A DNA stretch of 64,000 bases from JAPYTY01 sp036338435. GTDB taxonomy: Bacteria; Acidobacteriota; UBA6911; RPQK01; JADFOI01. The stretch is taken from the NCBI GenBank assembly GCA_036338435.1, contig JAYZCG010000014.1:62001-126000 (forward strand), written 5' to 3'. Positions within the stretch are counted from its first letter, which is position 1. Each line of letters begins with the position of its first letter. A model generated the notes under the pieces. The model was not told the DNA's origin, did not search any database, and was given only the letters and a program-made list of their open reading frames with translations. Positions 51,102-60,308 of this stretch are shown piece by piece. The translations under genes and the position numbers were made by a program.

Positions 51102-52269
51102 AAGTACCGAACTAGAACAGTTCCTCGATCTAGGAGAAATGGCGCTGGCCGGGGGTTTTTTGCCCGGAACTGAGGCGATCTCTTCCGAGAATAAGTATCC
51201 GTTGAGTACGTATGTATGCCGTGCATGTGGTTTGGTACAGATTCTGGATGTTGTAGATCCCATGATCCTTTTTCAGGACTACTCCTTTTCCTCTAGCACG
51301 GTTGGGCCCCTAGTTGAGCATTTTCACAATTATGCTCAATGGCTACAGGAAAAATTTAAACCCCAATTGGTGGTAGAGTTCGGCTGCAACGACGGTGTTC
51401 TACTGACCCCGCTCGGGGAGTTGGATATCCAGAGTTGCGGCGTCGACATCTCTGAAAACATTACTGAAATAGCCCGAGCAAAGGGACTCGATGTTTTGAC
51501 TGGCTATTTCGATAATGCCATGGCAGAGCAAATTGTCGATCGTGTGGGCCAAGCTGACGTAGTGACTGGGAGCAATGCCTTTGCCCACAATGCTCACCCA
51601 GAAGTTATTCTAGAAGCCGCCCGGAAGGTCTTGAAACCAAAGGGTCGACTTTGCTTGGAGTTCATGTATGCGGGGGATCTCCTGGAAATGATCCAGTGGG
51701 ACACCTTATACCACGAGCATTTGACTTTCTATTCCCTGTCAAGTTTACAGGTCTTGTTAAAGCGGTTTGGCTTCCATGTCGTTGATGCGGAGCGGTGGCC
51801 CATGCATGGCGGGTCATTGCGTGTGACCGCCGCACTTGATGTGGGTGAAGAGCAGCCAGGTGTGACCGATATACTGGAATATGAAAAATCCAAGGCCTTG
51901 GACAATCCAGACACCTGGATCCACTTCGGACAGCATGTAGATCGGAAGATTGCAGTCGTGCGGGAGACACTAGAACGTCTAAGTCACAATAGTAGGATTT
52001 GGGGCTATGGTGCTGCAGGGAAGGCCACATTGTGGGTAAATGCCTGCAAGATGGATTATCTAGAGGCCATGGTTGATGCATCACCACTGCGGGCCGGCAA
52101 ACTTATGCCCGGGACACACACGCCTATAGTTTTCCCTGACAAGTTACAAATTGATCCTCCAGAGTACGTTTTTGTATCGGCCTGGAATTATGCCGATTTG
52201 ATTCGATCCAAGGAAAGTTGGTTTCAGGGAATCTGGTTGGTGCCGTTGCCGGATTTGAGATTCTTTTAA
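51082..52269 (+). CDS. Sugar C-methyltransferase-like SAM enzyme (Methyltransf_13/14 domains)
   Basis: This 395-residue protein has an N-terminal zinc site (MTCRGCES and CRACG), a SAM loop VEFGCNDGVLLTPL, an EFMYAGDLLEMIQWDTLYHEHLT-type segment with catalytic His/Glu and a C-terminal domain with WGYGAAGKATLW. This is the layout of TylCIII/TcaB9-type enzymes, which add a methyl group to C3 of a 4-keto or 3-keto deoxysugar. Its stop abuts the next start directly (TAA then ATG). It suggests a branched-chain sugar in the glycan. Confidence 0.82.
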   Translation: MTCRGCESTELEQFLDLGEMALAGGFLPGTEAISSENKYPLSTYVCRACGLVQILDVVDPMILFQDYSFSSSTVGPLVEHFHNYAQWLQEKFKPQLVVEFGCNDGVLLTPLGELDIQSCGVDISENITEIARAKGLDVLTGYFDNAMAEQIVDRVGQADVVTGSNAFAHNAHPEVILEAARKVLKPKGRLCLEFMYAGDLLEMIQWDTLYHEHLTFYSLSSLQVLLKRFGFHVVDAERWPMHGGSLRVTAALDVGEEQPGVTDILEYEKSKALDNPDTWIHFGQHVDRKIAVVRETLERLSHNSRIWGYGAAGKATLWVNACKMDYLEAMVDASPLRAGKLMPGTHTPIVFPDKLQIDPPEYVFVSAWNYADLIRSKESWFQGIWLVPLPDLRFF

Positions 52270-53154
52270 ATGAGTGTGGTACTAATTCTCGGTACAAGGG
52301 GCGGGCTCGGACACATGGTGGAAAGGGTCCTACTACGTTGCGAGGAGTTGACCACAGTTGGAACCTGTAGAGGTGATGTCCCGGGCACCTTCTATTTTGA
52401 TGTCAAAAACGGTCTAAGCGGCCTGCAGCAGATCGTGCAAGAACATGGGCCTTTCGACTATTTGATCAACTGCATTGGGATCCTCAGATCAGCAATAGAT
52501 GAGAGCAATGTGGAGTCGGTGCGTCGATCGGAAGCAGTCAACGCCATCTTTCCCCATACCCTCGCCGATTTGGCGAATAAAATAGGTGCCAAGATAATAC
52601 ATGTCTCAACTGATGCCGTCTTTTCTGATGGCGCCGGAACATGTTCAGAGGACGACCCTATTAGCTGTATAGATATTTATGGAAAGAGCAAGGCCCAGGG
52701 GGAGGTGATCGCTCCAGATGTTTTAAATTTCCGATGCTCAATTATTGGACCTCACCCCTACAAAAAAGAAGGACTCGTAGAATGGTTCCTAGCCCAGAAG
52801 CCGGGTACGGAGGTTTTAGGATATAAGGATCACCTATGGAATGGAGTCACTACTCTCCAGTTGGCTCAGTTGTTCCAACTCATAATCCTAAATCAGCGTT
52901 TTGAGTCGATCCGAAATGAGGGCCCCATTCACCATTTTTGTCCTAATCGGGTGGTGTCAAAAGAGGAGCTTTTGCATATCTTGAAGTCAGAATTCGATCA
53001 GCCAGTCAAAATCAGATCCGTCTTAGCCCCTGGGGGATCGATCAATCGTGTTTTAAAGACCCGCTATGTTGAAATCAATAAACTCTGTGGACACGATTTC
53101 CCAATGCAAAAAGCCATACGGGAGTTGTTGTTGGAGATGCGCGACGTTGTATAA
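52270..53154 (+). CDS. RmlD-like NDP-4-keto-sugar reductase
   Basis: This 294-residue SDR has LGTRGGLGHM (NAD(P) loop), HVSTDAVFSDG and the YGKSK catalytic Tyr/Lys, the RmlD pattern. Next to a UDP-GlcNAc 2-epimerase-like gene, it resembles WbvR of the UDP-L-QuiNAc route, in which an RmlD homologue reduces the 4-keto sugar. The matching 4,6-dehydratase/5-epimerase (WbvB/WbjB type) is not visible in the window. Confidence 0.78.
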   Translation: MSVVLILGTRGGLGHMVERVLLRCEELTTVGTCRGDVPGTFYFDVKNGLSGLQQIVQEHGPFDYLINCIGILRSAIDESNVESVRRSEAVNAIFPHTLADLANKIGAKIIHVSTDAVFSDGAGTCSEDDPISCIDIYGKSKAQGEVIAPDVLNFRCSIIGPHPYKKEGLVEWFLAQKPGTEVLGYKDHLWNGVTTLQLAQLFQLIILNQRFESIRNEGPIHHFCPNRVVSKEELLHILKSEFDQPVKIRSVLAPGGSINRVLKTRYVEINKLCGHDFPMQKAIRELLLEMRDVV

Positions 53155-53221
53155 CGTTTTGGGTAAACTTGATAGGACGGTGTGGAGATTTGTCTTCCCA
53201 TTTTAATACAATACTGAACTT

Positions 53222-54406
53222 ATGAAAAAGAAACGACTTGCTTTTGTCCTAGGGATACGACCCGATGTTATCAGAGCTAGCTTAGTGCTCAATTCGATCC
53301 GCTCAGATCCGGAGTTTGACGTTCGTTTTATCTGGTCCGGCCAACACTATTCTGACAACCTAAAAGACATGTTTTTCAGGGAACTAAGTGTTCAACCGCC
53401 GGAAATTGAATTGAATGCTGGTGGTGAGACCGACGCAGCGATAAGTTCTTCTGTTATCGCCAGTCTATACCCAGTTCTGAGGGACTTCAGGCCGGAGGCG
53501 GTGGTTTTTCTGGGCGACACTAATACGGTCATGGGGTGCTTGGCCGCTGCACAGTTGGACATTCCGATTGTGCATATTGAAGGATGTATGCGATCCTACG
53601 ACTGGCGCATGCCGGAGGAGAAGTATCGCACGACTATTGATCATCTTTCCGATGTTATATACACGTACTATGAGGAATATAAACAGCAGGGCATCGCGGA
53701 GGGATTGAATCCTGAAAATATTGTATTGACTACGAATCCAATCGTGGATGTTCTTAACAAGTACTACTACGATAAGAAAGACTACTATGACGAATTGGGT
53801 AGCGATACCTTCTTTAGAGATAGGGATATAGAACCCGGCCAGTATTATTTAATGACGTGCCATCGGCGTGAGAATGTCCATTTGTTGGAGTCATTTAAGC
53901 ATATTCTTGGTCTTGTTGGTGCCACTGATCGAAAGGTCTATTTCACCGCCAGTTACCGCACGCAAAAGGTATTGAAGGAGAATGGATTGGAGGTGCCTCC
54001 AAACGTGATTATGGTGGATCCTATCGGATATGAGGAGATGCTAGTTCTGATGACCAACTCACGCGGGGTCATCACCGATTCGGGAACCGTAGTCGAGGAA
54101 ACCTGTGTTTTACAGGTGCCCTCGTTGCAAATCCGCAAATCAACAGAGCGCCCTCAGGTTTATGATGTGGGTTCAAGTGTAAAGTATGACCCAGCTCAAC
54201 CAGAGGATTATCCGGTGGAGATGGTTTATGCCAAGTTGGAGTCCCTGTACGGCAAAGAATGGGAGAATCCATTAGGAGACGGGCGGGCATCAGAACGTAT
54301 GACAGCAGATCTCTCAAAGCGTCTTCGGGAAGGAGCTTTTCATCGCCATAGACCAGCGGACTACCATCTGGACATCCGACGTTCTTTTAGAGAGGATGGG
54401 CTATGA
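53222..54406 (+). CDS. Non-hydrolysing UDP-GlcNAc 2-epimerase-like enzyme (WecB/WbvD/FnlC family)
   Basis: This 394-residue GT-B-fold protein has VLGIRPDVIRASLVL, FLGDTNTVMG, RMPEEKYR, CHRRENVHLL and ITDSGTVVEET, all in the family order. Members invert C2 of UDP-GlcNAc or of its deoxy derivatives. Its coupling to an RmlD-like gene and to the cupin gene (ATGA) favours a deoxy-L-sugar route over plain UDP-ManNAc. An alternative role is the 2-epimerase of the diacetamido-uronate pathway (WbpI type). No hydrolysing NeuC/LegG-type gene is visible. Confidence 0.82.
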   Translation: MKKKRLAFVLGIRPDVIRASLVLNSIRSDPEFDVRFIWSGQHYSDNLKDMFFRELSVQPPEIELNAGGETDAAISSSVIASLYPVLRDFRPEAVVFLGDTNTVMGCLAAAQLDIPIVHIEGCMRSYDWRMPEEKYRTTIDHLSDVIYTYYEEYKQQGIAEGLNPENIVLTTNPIVDVLNKYYYDKKDYYDELGSDTFFRDRDIEPGQYYLMTCHRRENVHLLESFKHILGLVGATDRKVYFTASYRTQKVLKENGLEVPPNVIMVDPIGYEEMLVLMTNSRGVITDSGTVVEETCVLQVPSLQIRKSTERPQVYDVGSSVKYDPAQPEDYPVEMVYAKLESLYGKEWENPLGDGRASERMTADLSKRLREGAFHRHRPADYHLDIRRSFREDGL

Positions 54407-54843
54407 GCAAACCGAGACTGATTGAAGGAGAGACTAGGATTGATGATCGCGGTCAACTATCGTTTGTTAACGACTTTAGTTTTGATGACGTCAAACGATT
54501 TTACGTTGTGAGCAACCATCAGGCTGGATTCGTACGTGCATGGCATGCACATCGGCACGAGACTAAGTATGTATTTGTCCTTCAGGGTGCAGCTATTGTT
54601 GGAGCGGTTCAGATAGATGATTGGAAGACGCCTAGCCGGGACAGTGAGGTGCACAGCTTTGTTCTATCCGCCGACAAACCCGCCGTTCTTTGCGTTCCCT
54701 CCGGCTTTGCCAATGGGTTCAAGTCCTTGACTACCGATACGCAAGTGGCCTTTTTTTCTACTGCCACTATCGAAGAATCTCAAGACGACGATATCCGCTT
54801 TGACTCCCGCTATTGGGATATTTGGAATGTCGTGGAACGTTGA
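54403..54843 (+). CDS. Cupin sugar isomerase/epimerase (RmlC/WxcM/FdtA-like)
   Basis: This 146-residue single-domain cupin has VRAWHAHRHETKYVFVLQGA, giving the His residues of RmlC-type epimerases and FdtA-type ketoisomerases, and PSGFANGFKSL in the second cupin strand pair. It may correspond to the cupin domain that is fused to the reductase in CapF-type proteins; here the two are separate genes flanking the 2-epimerase. The reaction is probably epimerisation or isomerisation of a 4-keto sugar. Confidence 0.78.
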   Translation: MSKPRLIEGETRIDDRGQLSFVNDFSFDDVKRFYVVSNHQAGFVRAWHAHRHETKYVFVLQGAAIVGAVQIDDWKTPSRDSEVHSFVLSADKPAVLCVPSGFANGFKSLTTDTQVAFFSTATIEESQDDDIRFDSRYWDIWNVVER

Positions 54844-54873
54844 TAGATCTGGCATCGAATTCATTATTTCTCT

Positions 54874-56103
54874 GTGAACATTTTATTGATTACGGATCAG
54901 TATCCTCCTGAAATACGGTCAATCTCCTATATGATCCAGGAGTTGGCTGAAGGATTGGTCCGGAGAGGACATGAAGTCACTGTCGTGGTGTCGTATCCCA
55001 GACACGTCTTTCTGGCAAATAGGCATTCCACAACACGTCCACAAGTAGACGGGGTTAAGGTTTTGAGGGTAAACACTTTGCACTATCGGACGAGTAGCTA
55101 TCTAATCCGAGGAATCGGAGAATTGTTGTTGCCGTTTTTATTTTTCAGAAAACTTAGAAAGTCAGGTCCCCAAGAAGTAGACGTCGTGATCATGTATAGC
55201 CCTCCACTGACACTCACTATCCTTGGGAGAATGGTCAAACGATTGTACCAGGCTCGTTTTATCGTAAACATTCAAGACATTTTCCCCCAAAACGCCATTG
55301 ATTTAGGTATCTTGAGGAATTCGCTCTTAATTGGTTTTTTTGAACGCCTTGAAAACAAGGCGTACTCCTCTGCCGATCAGATCACTACACATTCGAAGCA
55401 GAATGCGGAATACTTAATTAATGCAAAGAATGTTCCTAGGAATAAGGTATCAACAGTCCACAACTGGATTGATTTGTCTTCTTACAAAGAATCAAAAGGT
55501 GCTGGGATATTTTTACAGCGTTACGGGCTGGAGGGGAAATTCATTTTCTTGCTTGCTGGGATATTAGGGCCTTCACAACAGCTTAATTTTCTAATAGAGG
55601 TAGCCAGAGAGGTTCGAGACATTTCGGAGATTTGTTTTCTGATCGTGGGAGAGGGAAGTGCGAAAAATGAGGCACAGAACCTGGTTGTACACTACGGGCT
55701 TGATAATGTGAAATTTCAGCCTTTTGTTCCTAAAGAGGATTATCCTGAGTTGGTTAAGGACGTGGATGTGGGGGTAGCGTGTTTGAACAGCAAAAATAAA
55801 ACACCTGTCTATCCTGGAAAAATTGTAGGGTTCATGGCGTCAGGGATCCCCGTGGTTGCCTTCCTACATAGGGAAAGTGACGGCCATCAGATGATTAAAG
55901 AGGCGGGTTGTGGGTACACGACTGTATCGGATGATCATCTGAAAGCAGCAGACCTTGTCAGGAAGATGTACTACGAACGAGATCGCCTCAGAGGTCTTGG
56001 TGAGAAAGGTTTTCAGTATGCCACTGCCCATTTTTCTAAAGAAGTTGCGATAGATGAAATGGAGAAACTGCTTCTCGATTCGGAGAGAACACAAGTTATT
56101 TGA
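54874..56103 (+). CDS. GT4-family glycosyltransferase, WbuB/WbjE-like
   Basis: This 409-residue protein has LLITDQYPPEIRSISYMIQELAEG, the WbuB hallmark NIQDIFPQNAIDLG and a donor domain with LLAGILGPSQQLNF and VGEGSAKNEA. The EX7E site is altered (PGKIVGFMASGIPV), as is normal in WbuB. WbuB-type enzymes transfer L-FucNAc-type sugars, which fits the deoxy-L-sugar genes just upstream. The start is GTG 54874. Confidence 0.85.
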   Translation: MNILLITDQYPPEIRSISYMIQELAEGLVRRGHEVTVVVSYPRHVFLANRHSTTRPQVDGVKVLRVNTLHYRTSSYLIRGIGELLLPFLFFRKLRKSGPQEVDVVIMYSPPLTLTILGRMVKRLYQARFIVNIQDIFPQNAIDLGILRNSLLIGFFERLENKAYSSADQITTHSKQNAEYLINAKNVPRNKVSTVHNWIDLSSYKESKGAGIFLQRYGLEGKFIFLLAGILGPSQQLNFLIEVAREVRDISEICFLIVGEGSAKNEAQNLVVHYGLDNVKFQPFVPKEDYPELVKDVDVGVACLNSKNKTPVYPGKIVGFMASGIPVVAFLHRESDGHQMIKEAGCGYTTVSDDHLKAADLVRKMYYERDRLRGLGEKGFQYATAHFSKEVAIDEMEKLLLDSERTQVI

Positions 56104-56142
56104 GATTGATAGTTGAGAGGATCAACTCTTGGACACGCGATC

Positions 56143-57138
56143 ATGGCCGAGCAAGGTAAAGTAGCCCTGGTTACCGGTGCTACTGGGACCATAGGGCCAG
56201 TTCTGGTGCGCGATCTATTAAAAAAAGGTTATAGGGTACGTGTTCTTCTCCGGAGCCCTCCCCCGTCAGGAATCCTCCCCTCATCTGCACAGCCTATTTT
56301 GGGAGACATCACGGATTTTCAGGCGGTAGCAAAAGCAGTAAGTGGAGTGGATTACATTTTCCATCTAGCGGCAAAACTCCATACCAGCAACACTAGCGCG
56401 TCGGAGCGTTCAGAGTGTGAGAGAGTTAATGTTGAAGGCACACAATGTATTACAGATGTAGCTAAAGAAACTGAAGTAAGTCGACTTGTTTTTTTCAGTA
56501 CCATTTCTGTTTACGGAGCGTGTCGGAGATCCGAGGTATTTGATGAGAGTTCTCCTCCTAGACCACAATCTTTATACGCAGAGACAAAGTGTGCGGGTGA
56601 AGCAATTGTGTTAAGCGCAAGACGATCAAATACGCAAGAGCCGTTGGCCGTAGTACTACGCTTAGCAGCCGTCTATGGACCACGCTTAAAGGGGAACTAT
56701 GCTCGTCTTGTCTCAGCCCTTCGCAACGGGTGGTTCATTCCACTTGGCGACGGATGCAATCGGCGCACTCTTGTCTATGATGAAGATGTATCAACGGCGG
56801 CTTTGCTGGCAGTCGAACATCCTGGAGCTGCCGGACAGGTCTACAATGTTACCGATGGGAATGTTCATACGTTGCAGGATATTCTGGAGGCTATTTGTTG
56901 TGCCTTGGATCGGAAACCGCCGAGATTCTATTTTCCCGTTGCGCCTGTTCGTTTTTTGACAAGTGTGCTGGAAAGTATCTCACGCCCAGTGGGAATTCGT
57001 CTTCCCATCGATCATATGATGATCGATAAGCTTGTTGAGGATGTGGCAGTGGAGGGAGACAAAATCTGCAAAGAGTTAAACTATCGAGCTAGAGTGAATC
57101 TGGCTGAGGGTTGGTACCACAGTCTGTTAGGCAAATGA
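56143..57138 (+). CDS. NAD-dependent epimerase/dehydratase (WbpV/WbjF-like 4-epimerase or reductase)
   Basis: This 331-residue extended SDR has VALVTGATGTIGPVLV, FFSTISVYG and a YAETK catalytic pair, with a VYGPRLKGNYARLV substrate segment. I start at ATG 56143; a TTG 30 bases earlier adds a poor N-terminus. Lying just upstream of a WbpL-type initiating transferase, this subgroup (as in Pseudomonas O-antigen loci) makes the UDP-sugar used to start the chain, for example UDP-QuiNAc or UDP-FucNAc. The exact product is not determined. Confidence 0.8.
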   Translation: MAEQGKVALVTGATGTIGPVLVRDLLKKGYRVRVLLRSPPPSGILPSSAQPILGDITDFQAVAKAVSGVDYIFHLAAKLHTSNTSASERSECERVNVEGTQCITDVAKETEVSRLVFFSTISVYGACRRSEVFDESSPPRPQSLYAETKCAGEAIVLSARRSNTQEPLAVVLRLAAVYGPRLKGNYARLVSALRNGWFIPLGDGCNRRTLVYDEDVSTAALLAVEHPGAAGQVYNVTDGNVHTLQDILEAICCALDRKPPRFYFPVAPVRFLTSVLESISRPVGIRLPIDHMMIDKLVEDVAVEGDKICKELNYRARVNLAEGWYHSLLGK

Positions 57139-57229
57139 GACATTGGTCCTACTTTTCGAAGATTACAAAACAAAGTGTCTGTGAGGTGGGGTGTTTTCTG
57201 CAAAGGTTTTTTGACGTGGTCAAGTTAAG

Positions 57230-58297
57230 ATGTCTCCAATCATAATTCTCAGTTTTGTAATCGCAGGTTTGTCCTGCCTCGGAGTTGCTATGTTACGCCG
57301 ATGGGCCGAGAGGCATAGTGTGCTGGACATTCCTAACAAACGTAGTTCCCACGATCGTCCGATTCCCCATGTGGGCGGATTGGCCATCGTGACGATCACG
57401 CTGCTCGGTGTGGTCATCTTTTGGTTTCAGGATCCAACTTGGTCTGTCGCGGAAATTTTCACTTTTGTAGCAGGGGGTGGTTTTGTAGCTTGTGCAGGTC
57501 TAGTAGACGATTTGTATGGAATGTCTCGACGTCTACGACTTCTGATACACGGATTATGCGCTATGGTGGTTATTCTTGGAATCGGATCCTGGAATACAGT
57601 TGTCATTCCTCTTTCTGGACAATTGGATTTGGGTTGGCTTGGTGTACTCATTACATTTGTATGGATCACAGGACTCACCAATGCCTACAATTTTATGGAT
57701 GGCATGGATGGTTTGGCTGGTGGACAAGCGGTTGTAGCCGGTTCAGCCTGGATCATGCTGGGGTGGCTTAGTGATCAAGGCCTAGTGATGCTAGTGGGTG
57801 CGTTACTAGCATCAAGTTGCTTGGGGTTCTTAGTCCATAATTGGCCGCCTGCCCGGATTTTTATGGGTGATGTGGGGAGTATCTTCTTGGGTTATACCTT
57901 TGCAGGTTTGTCGGTCATTGGAGCACAACGTGATCCTACCCTGGCTCTATCTGGTGTGCTGATTTTGTGGCCATTTGTCTTTGATACCTCTTTCACTCTG
58001 TTACGTCGCCTGAGTCGTGGAGAAAATATATTCGTCGCGCATCGATCGCATCTGTACCAGCGTTTATTAATTGTTGGTCACACCCATCGCTTTTTGTCAC
58101 TACTTTATATTACTCTGGCCGCAGTCGGAGCCATCATGGCACAAATCTTTACAATGGGGGTTCCTACCAGTTCTTTCCTCGTGGTGTTTCTTGTTCCTTT
58201 AATGTGCTTGGTATTGTGGGCTTTTGTCATTCGTGAAGAGCGTAAGTACGCTCGAAGTCTACGGCCTCGAGTTCCTGGTTTGGATGAGGCGGGATGA
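57230..58297 (+). CDS. Polyprenyl-phosphate N-acetylaminosugar-1-phosphate transferase (WecA/WbpL family)
   Basis: This 355-residue protein has about ten membrane spans and the MraY-family motifs in order: VDDLYGMSRRLRL, NAYNFMDGMDGLAGG, FMGDVGSIFLGY and HRSHLYQRL. It starts the lipid-linked repeat unit by putting a sugar-1-phosphate on undecaprenyl phosphate at the cytosolic face. Its gene is coupled by ATGA to the WbpM-type dehydratase gene, the same order as in Pseudomonas O-antigen loci. This is the strongest sign that the locus makes an undecaprenyl-linked heteropolymer. Confidence 0.92.
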   Translation: MSPIIILSFVIAGLSCLGVAMLRRWAERHSVLDIPNKRSSHDRPIPHVGGLAIVTITLLGVVIFWFQDPTWSVAEIFTFVAGGGFVACAGLVDDLYGMSRRLRLLIHGLCAMVVILGIGSWNTVVIPLSGQLDLGWLGVLITFVWITGLTNAYNFMDGMDGLAGGQAVVAGSAWIMLGWLSDQGLVMLVGALLASSCLGFLVHNWPPARIFMGDVGSIFLGYTFAGLSVIGAQRDPTLALSGVLILWPFVFDTSFTLLRRLSRGENIFVAHRSHLYQRLLIVGHTHRFLSLLYITLAAVGAIMAQIFTMGVPTSSFLVVFLVPLMCLVLWAFVIREERKYARSLRPRVPGLDEAG

Positions 58298-60213
58298 TGG
58301 GTGTCTTTCCTACTTTTTCTGGTCCTATGAATAGAATCGTTACGAAGACGAGTCTAGATGCTGTTGTCTACGGGTTCTCCTTTATCCTAGCTTACTGGAT
58401 TCGTTTCGACGGGAAACCCCCAGCGGATTATTTTCAGCAGGTGCAGTTTCTGCTGCTGTTAGTAATTTGGATAAGGCTTGTCACTAGCTATCTATTTGGA
58501 GTATATCGGCAAGTTTGGAGTTATGTCAGTCTCAATGACATCTTGACTTTAGGTATTGCAACCGTCGTTCCATCGTCAGTTTTTATACTGGCTAGACTAG
58601 TTCTCTCCTCTGAGCAGCAAATCTGGCGGATTGCCCTAAGCATAATACTGATCGATTGGTTGCTGTCATTCGGTGGTAGTACGGGTGTGCGTTTATTAGC
58701 ACGCCTTTGGTTTGAGAGGAATGAGTCCAGCCCAGTGAACGACCTCACCAAGTCTGCATCTCATAGAATTTTGCTTGTCGGAGCTGGCATGACAGGCATA
58801 CTTGTGGCCAAGGAAGCAAGGAAACAGAAGAATCTTAACTGGAATGTGGTGGGCTTTGTTGATGACGACCCTCACAAACTCAATACGATGATACATGGGC
58901 TCAAGGTCATTGGGCAGACCTCTGACATTCCCAACCTGGCCCAGAAACACAGCCTGGACAGGGTCATTATCACCATTTCTAATGCCAGTTCCAAAGACAT
59001 ACGCAGGATTGTTGAGACCTGTGAGGCCATACCAATTCCCGTTAAAATTGTTCCATCCATGTTTGAGATTCTGGATGACAAGGTGGAGATCAAAAAGCTT
59101 CGAGACGTTAACATCGTTGATTTGCTGGGCCGTGACGTAGCCGACTTCAAGGGGCATTCAAAGAATGTCAAACAGTACTTTTACGGCAAAAAGGTCTTGA
59201 TCACCGGTGCCGGAGGTTCCATCGGGAGCGAAATTTGTCGTCAGTTACATGCTTTTGCTCCATCTGAACTGATTTTGCTCGATAATCATGAGAACAGTTT
59301 GTACGAAATTGATTGCGAACTGGATGCTTTCCAGCCAAAAATAATACGCAAAGCTGAGATTTGTGACATTCGGAATACTCAGCGTCTTTCTTCCTTATTG
59401 CATTCTTATCGTCCCGAGATTATTTTTCATGCTGCTGCTAACAAACATGTCCCTCTTCTAGAACACAATAACGTTGAAGCTGTGGCTACCAATGTTCAGG
59501 GAACGCGAACTCTTTTGCATTTGGCTGAAGAAACTGATTGTGAACGTTTCGTAATGTTATCGACTGATAAAGCGGTGTATCCGAGTAGCATTATGGGGGC
59601 CTGTAAGCGTATAGCCGAACTTATGATCCAAACTTCGGATAGCAAAAAAACTTCTTTTTCTTGTGTTCGTTTTGGAAATGTTCTGGGAAGTAGGGGGAGT
59701 GTGGTGCCGCTTTTCCGAAGCCAAATTAAGCGGGGCGGGCCTCTAACTATCACCGATCGGAATGCCACGCGATTCTTCATGACTATCCAAGAAGCAGCAC
59801 AGCTAGTCATCAGGGCTACAACTTTGGGATCCAAAGGGGAAATCTATGTGCTCGATATGGGTAAACCAATCAAAATTTTCAACTTAGCTCAAGATATGAT
59901 AAATCTTTCTGGCCTTTCCGATGACTCTATAGAAATCTGCTTTACAGGGTTGAGACCAGGGGAAAAGTTGCATGAAGAGCTCGTTTATCCCTATGAAAAG
60001 GTCAGGCCCACTATATTCCCAAAGATTATTTCAGTTGACCCGGTTGAAATTAACTATGAGAGTTTTTGGCAAGATCTTGAAACCTTTCTAGAAGAGTATA
60101 GTTTGTTGCCGGAAGATTCTTTCCGTAAGCGGCTATTTCATTTGGTGTCTAGTCCTGTTTCATCAGATGTCGCCCCGGTGTCCAGGGGGCCTCTGCGCAT
60201 AATCAAAAACTGA
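58294..60213 (+). CDS. Membrane-bound NDP-sugar 4,6-dehydratase (WbpM/FlaA1/CapD family)
   Basis: This 639-residue protein has four N-terminal membrane spans, a CoA-binding-like Rossmann region (LLVGAGMTGILVAKEA) and a C-terminal SDR dehydratase: TGAGGSIGSEICRQL, STDKAVYPSSIMGACKR and a TGLRPGEKLHEEL ending. WbpM makes UDP-4-keto-6-deoxy-GlcNAc, the entry to many dideoxy aminosugars. Its product may feed the LegC-type aminotransferase that follows and other deoxysugar genes. Confidence 0.92.
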   Translation: MMGVFPTFSGPMNRIVTKTSLDAVVYGFSFILAYWIRFDGKPPADYFQQVQFLLLLVIWIRLVTSYLFGVYRQVWSYVSLNDILTLGIATVVPSSVFILARLVLSSEQQIWRIALSIILIDWLLSFGGSTGVRLLARLWFERNESSPVNDLTKSASHRILLVGAGMTGILVAKEARKQKNLNWNVVGFVDDDPHKLNTMIHGLKVIGQTSDIPNLAQKHSLDRVIITISNASSKDIRRIVETCEAIPIPVKIVPSMFEILDDKVEIKKLRDVNIVDLLGRDVADFKGHSKNVKQYFYGKKVLITGAGGSIGSEICRQLHAFAPSELILLDNHENSLYEIDCELDAFQPKIIRKAEICDIRNTQRLSSLLHSYRPEIIFHAAANKHVPLLEHNNVEAVATNVQGTRTLLHLAEETDCERFVMLSTDKAVYPSSIMGACKRIAELMIQTSDSKKTSFSCVRFGNVLGSRGSVVPLFRSQIKRGGPLTITDRNATRFFMTIQEAAQLVIRATTLGSKGEIYVLDMGKPIKIFNLAQDMINLSGLSDDSIEICFTGLRPGEKLHEELVYPYEKVRPTIFPKIISVDPVEINYESFWQDLETFLEEYSLLPEDSFRKRLFHLVSSPVSSDVAPVSRGPLRIIKN

Positions 60214-60257
60214 GCGAAATGACATACAGCTCGTAATGAGCAAAGAGGCGGGCCTTT

Positions 60258-60284
60258 CTAGGGAGCTATATGCTTTCTCCCTAG
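60258..60284. repeat. Intergenic stem-loop, 8-bp perfect stem
   Basis: CTAGGGAG (60258-60265) pairs with CTCCCTAG (60277-60284) around an 11-base loop. It lies in the 95-bp gap between the dehydratase and LegC-type genes. There is no T-run after it on either strand, so it is not a typical factor-independent terminator; it may slow transcription or protect an mRNA end. Confidence 0.6.
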
Positions 60285-60308
60285 CTATATAGAAATCACA
60301 AATCCACC

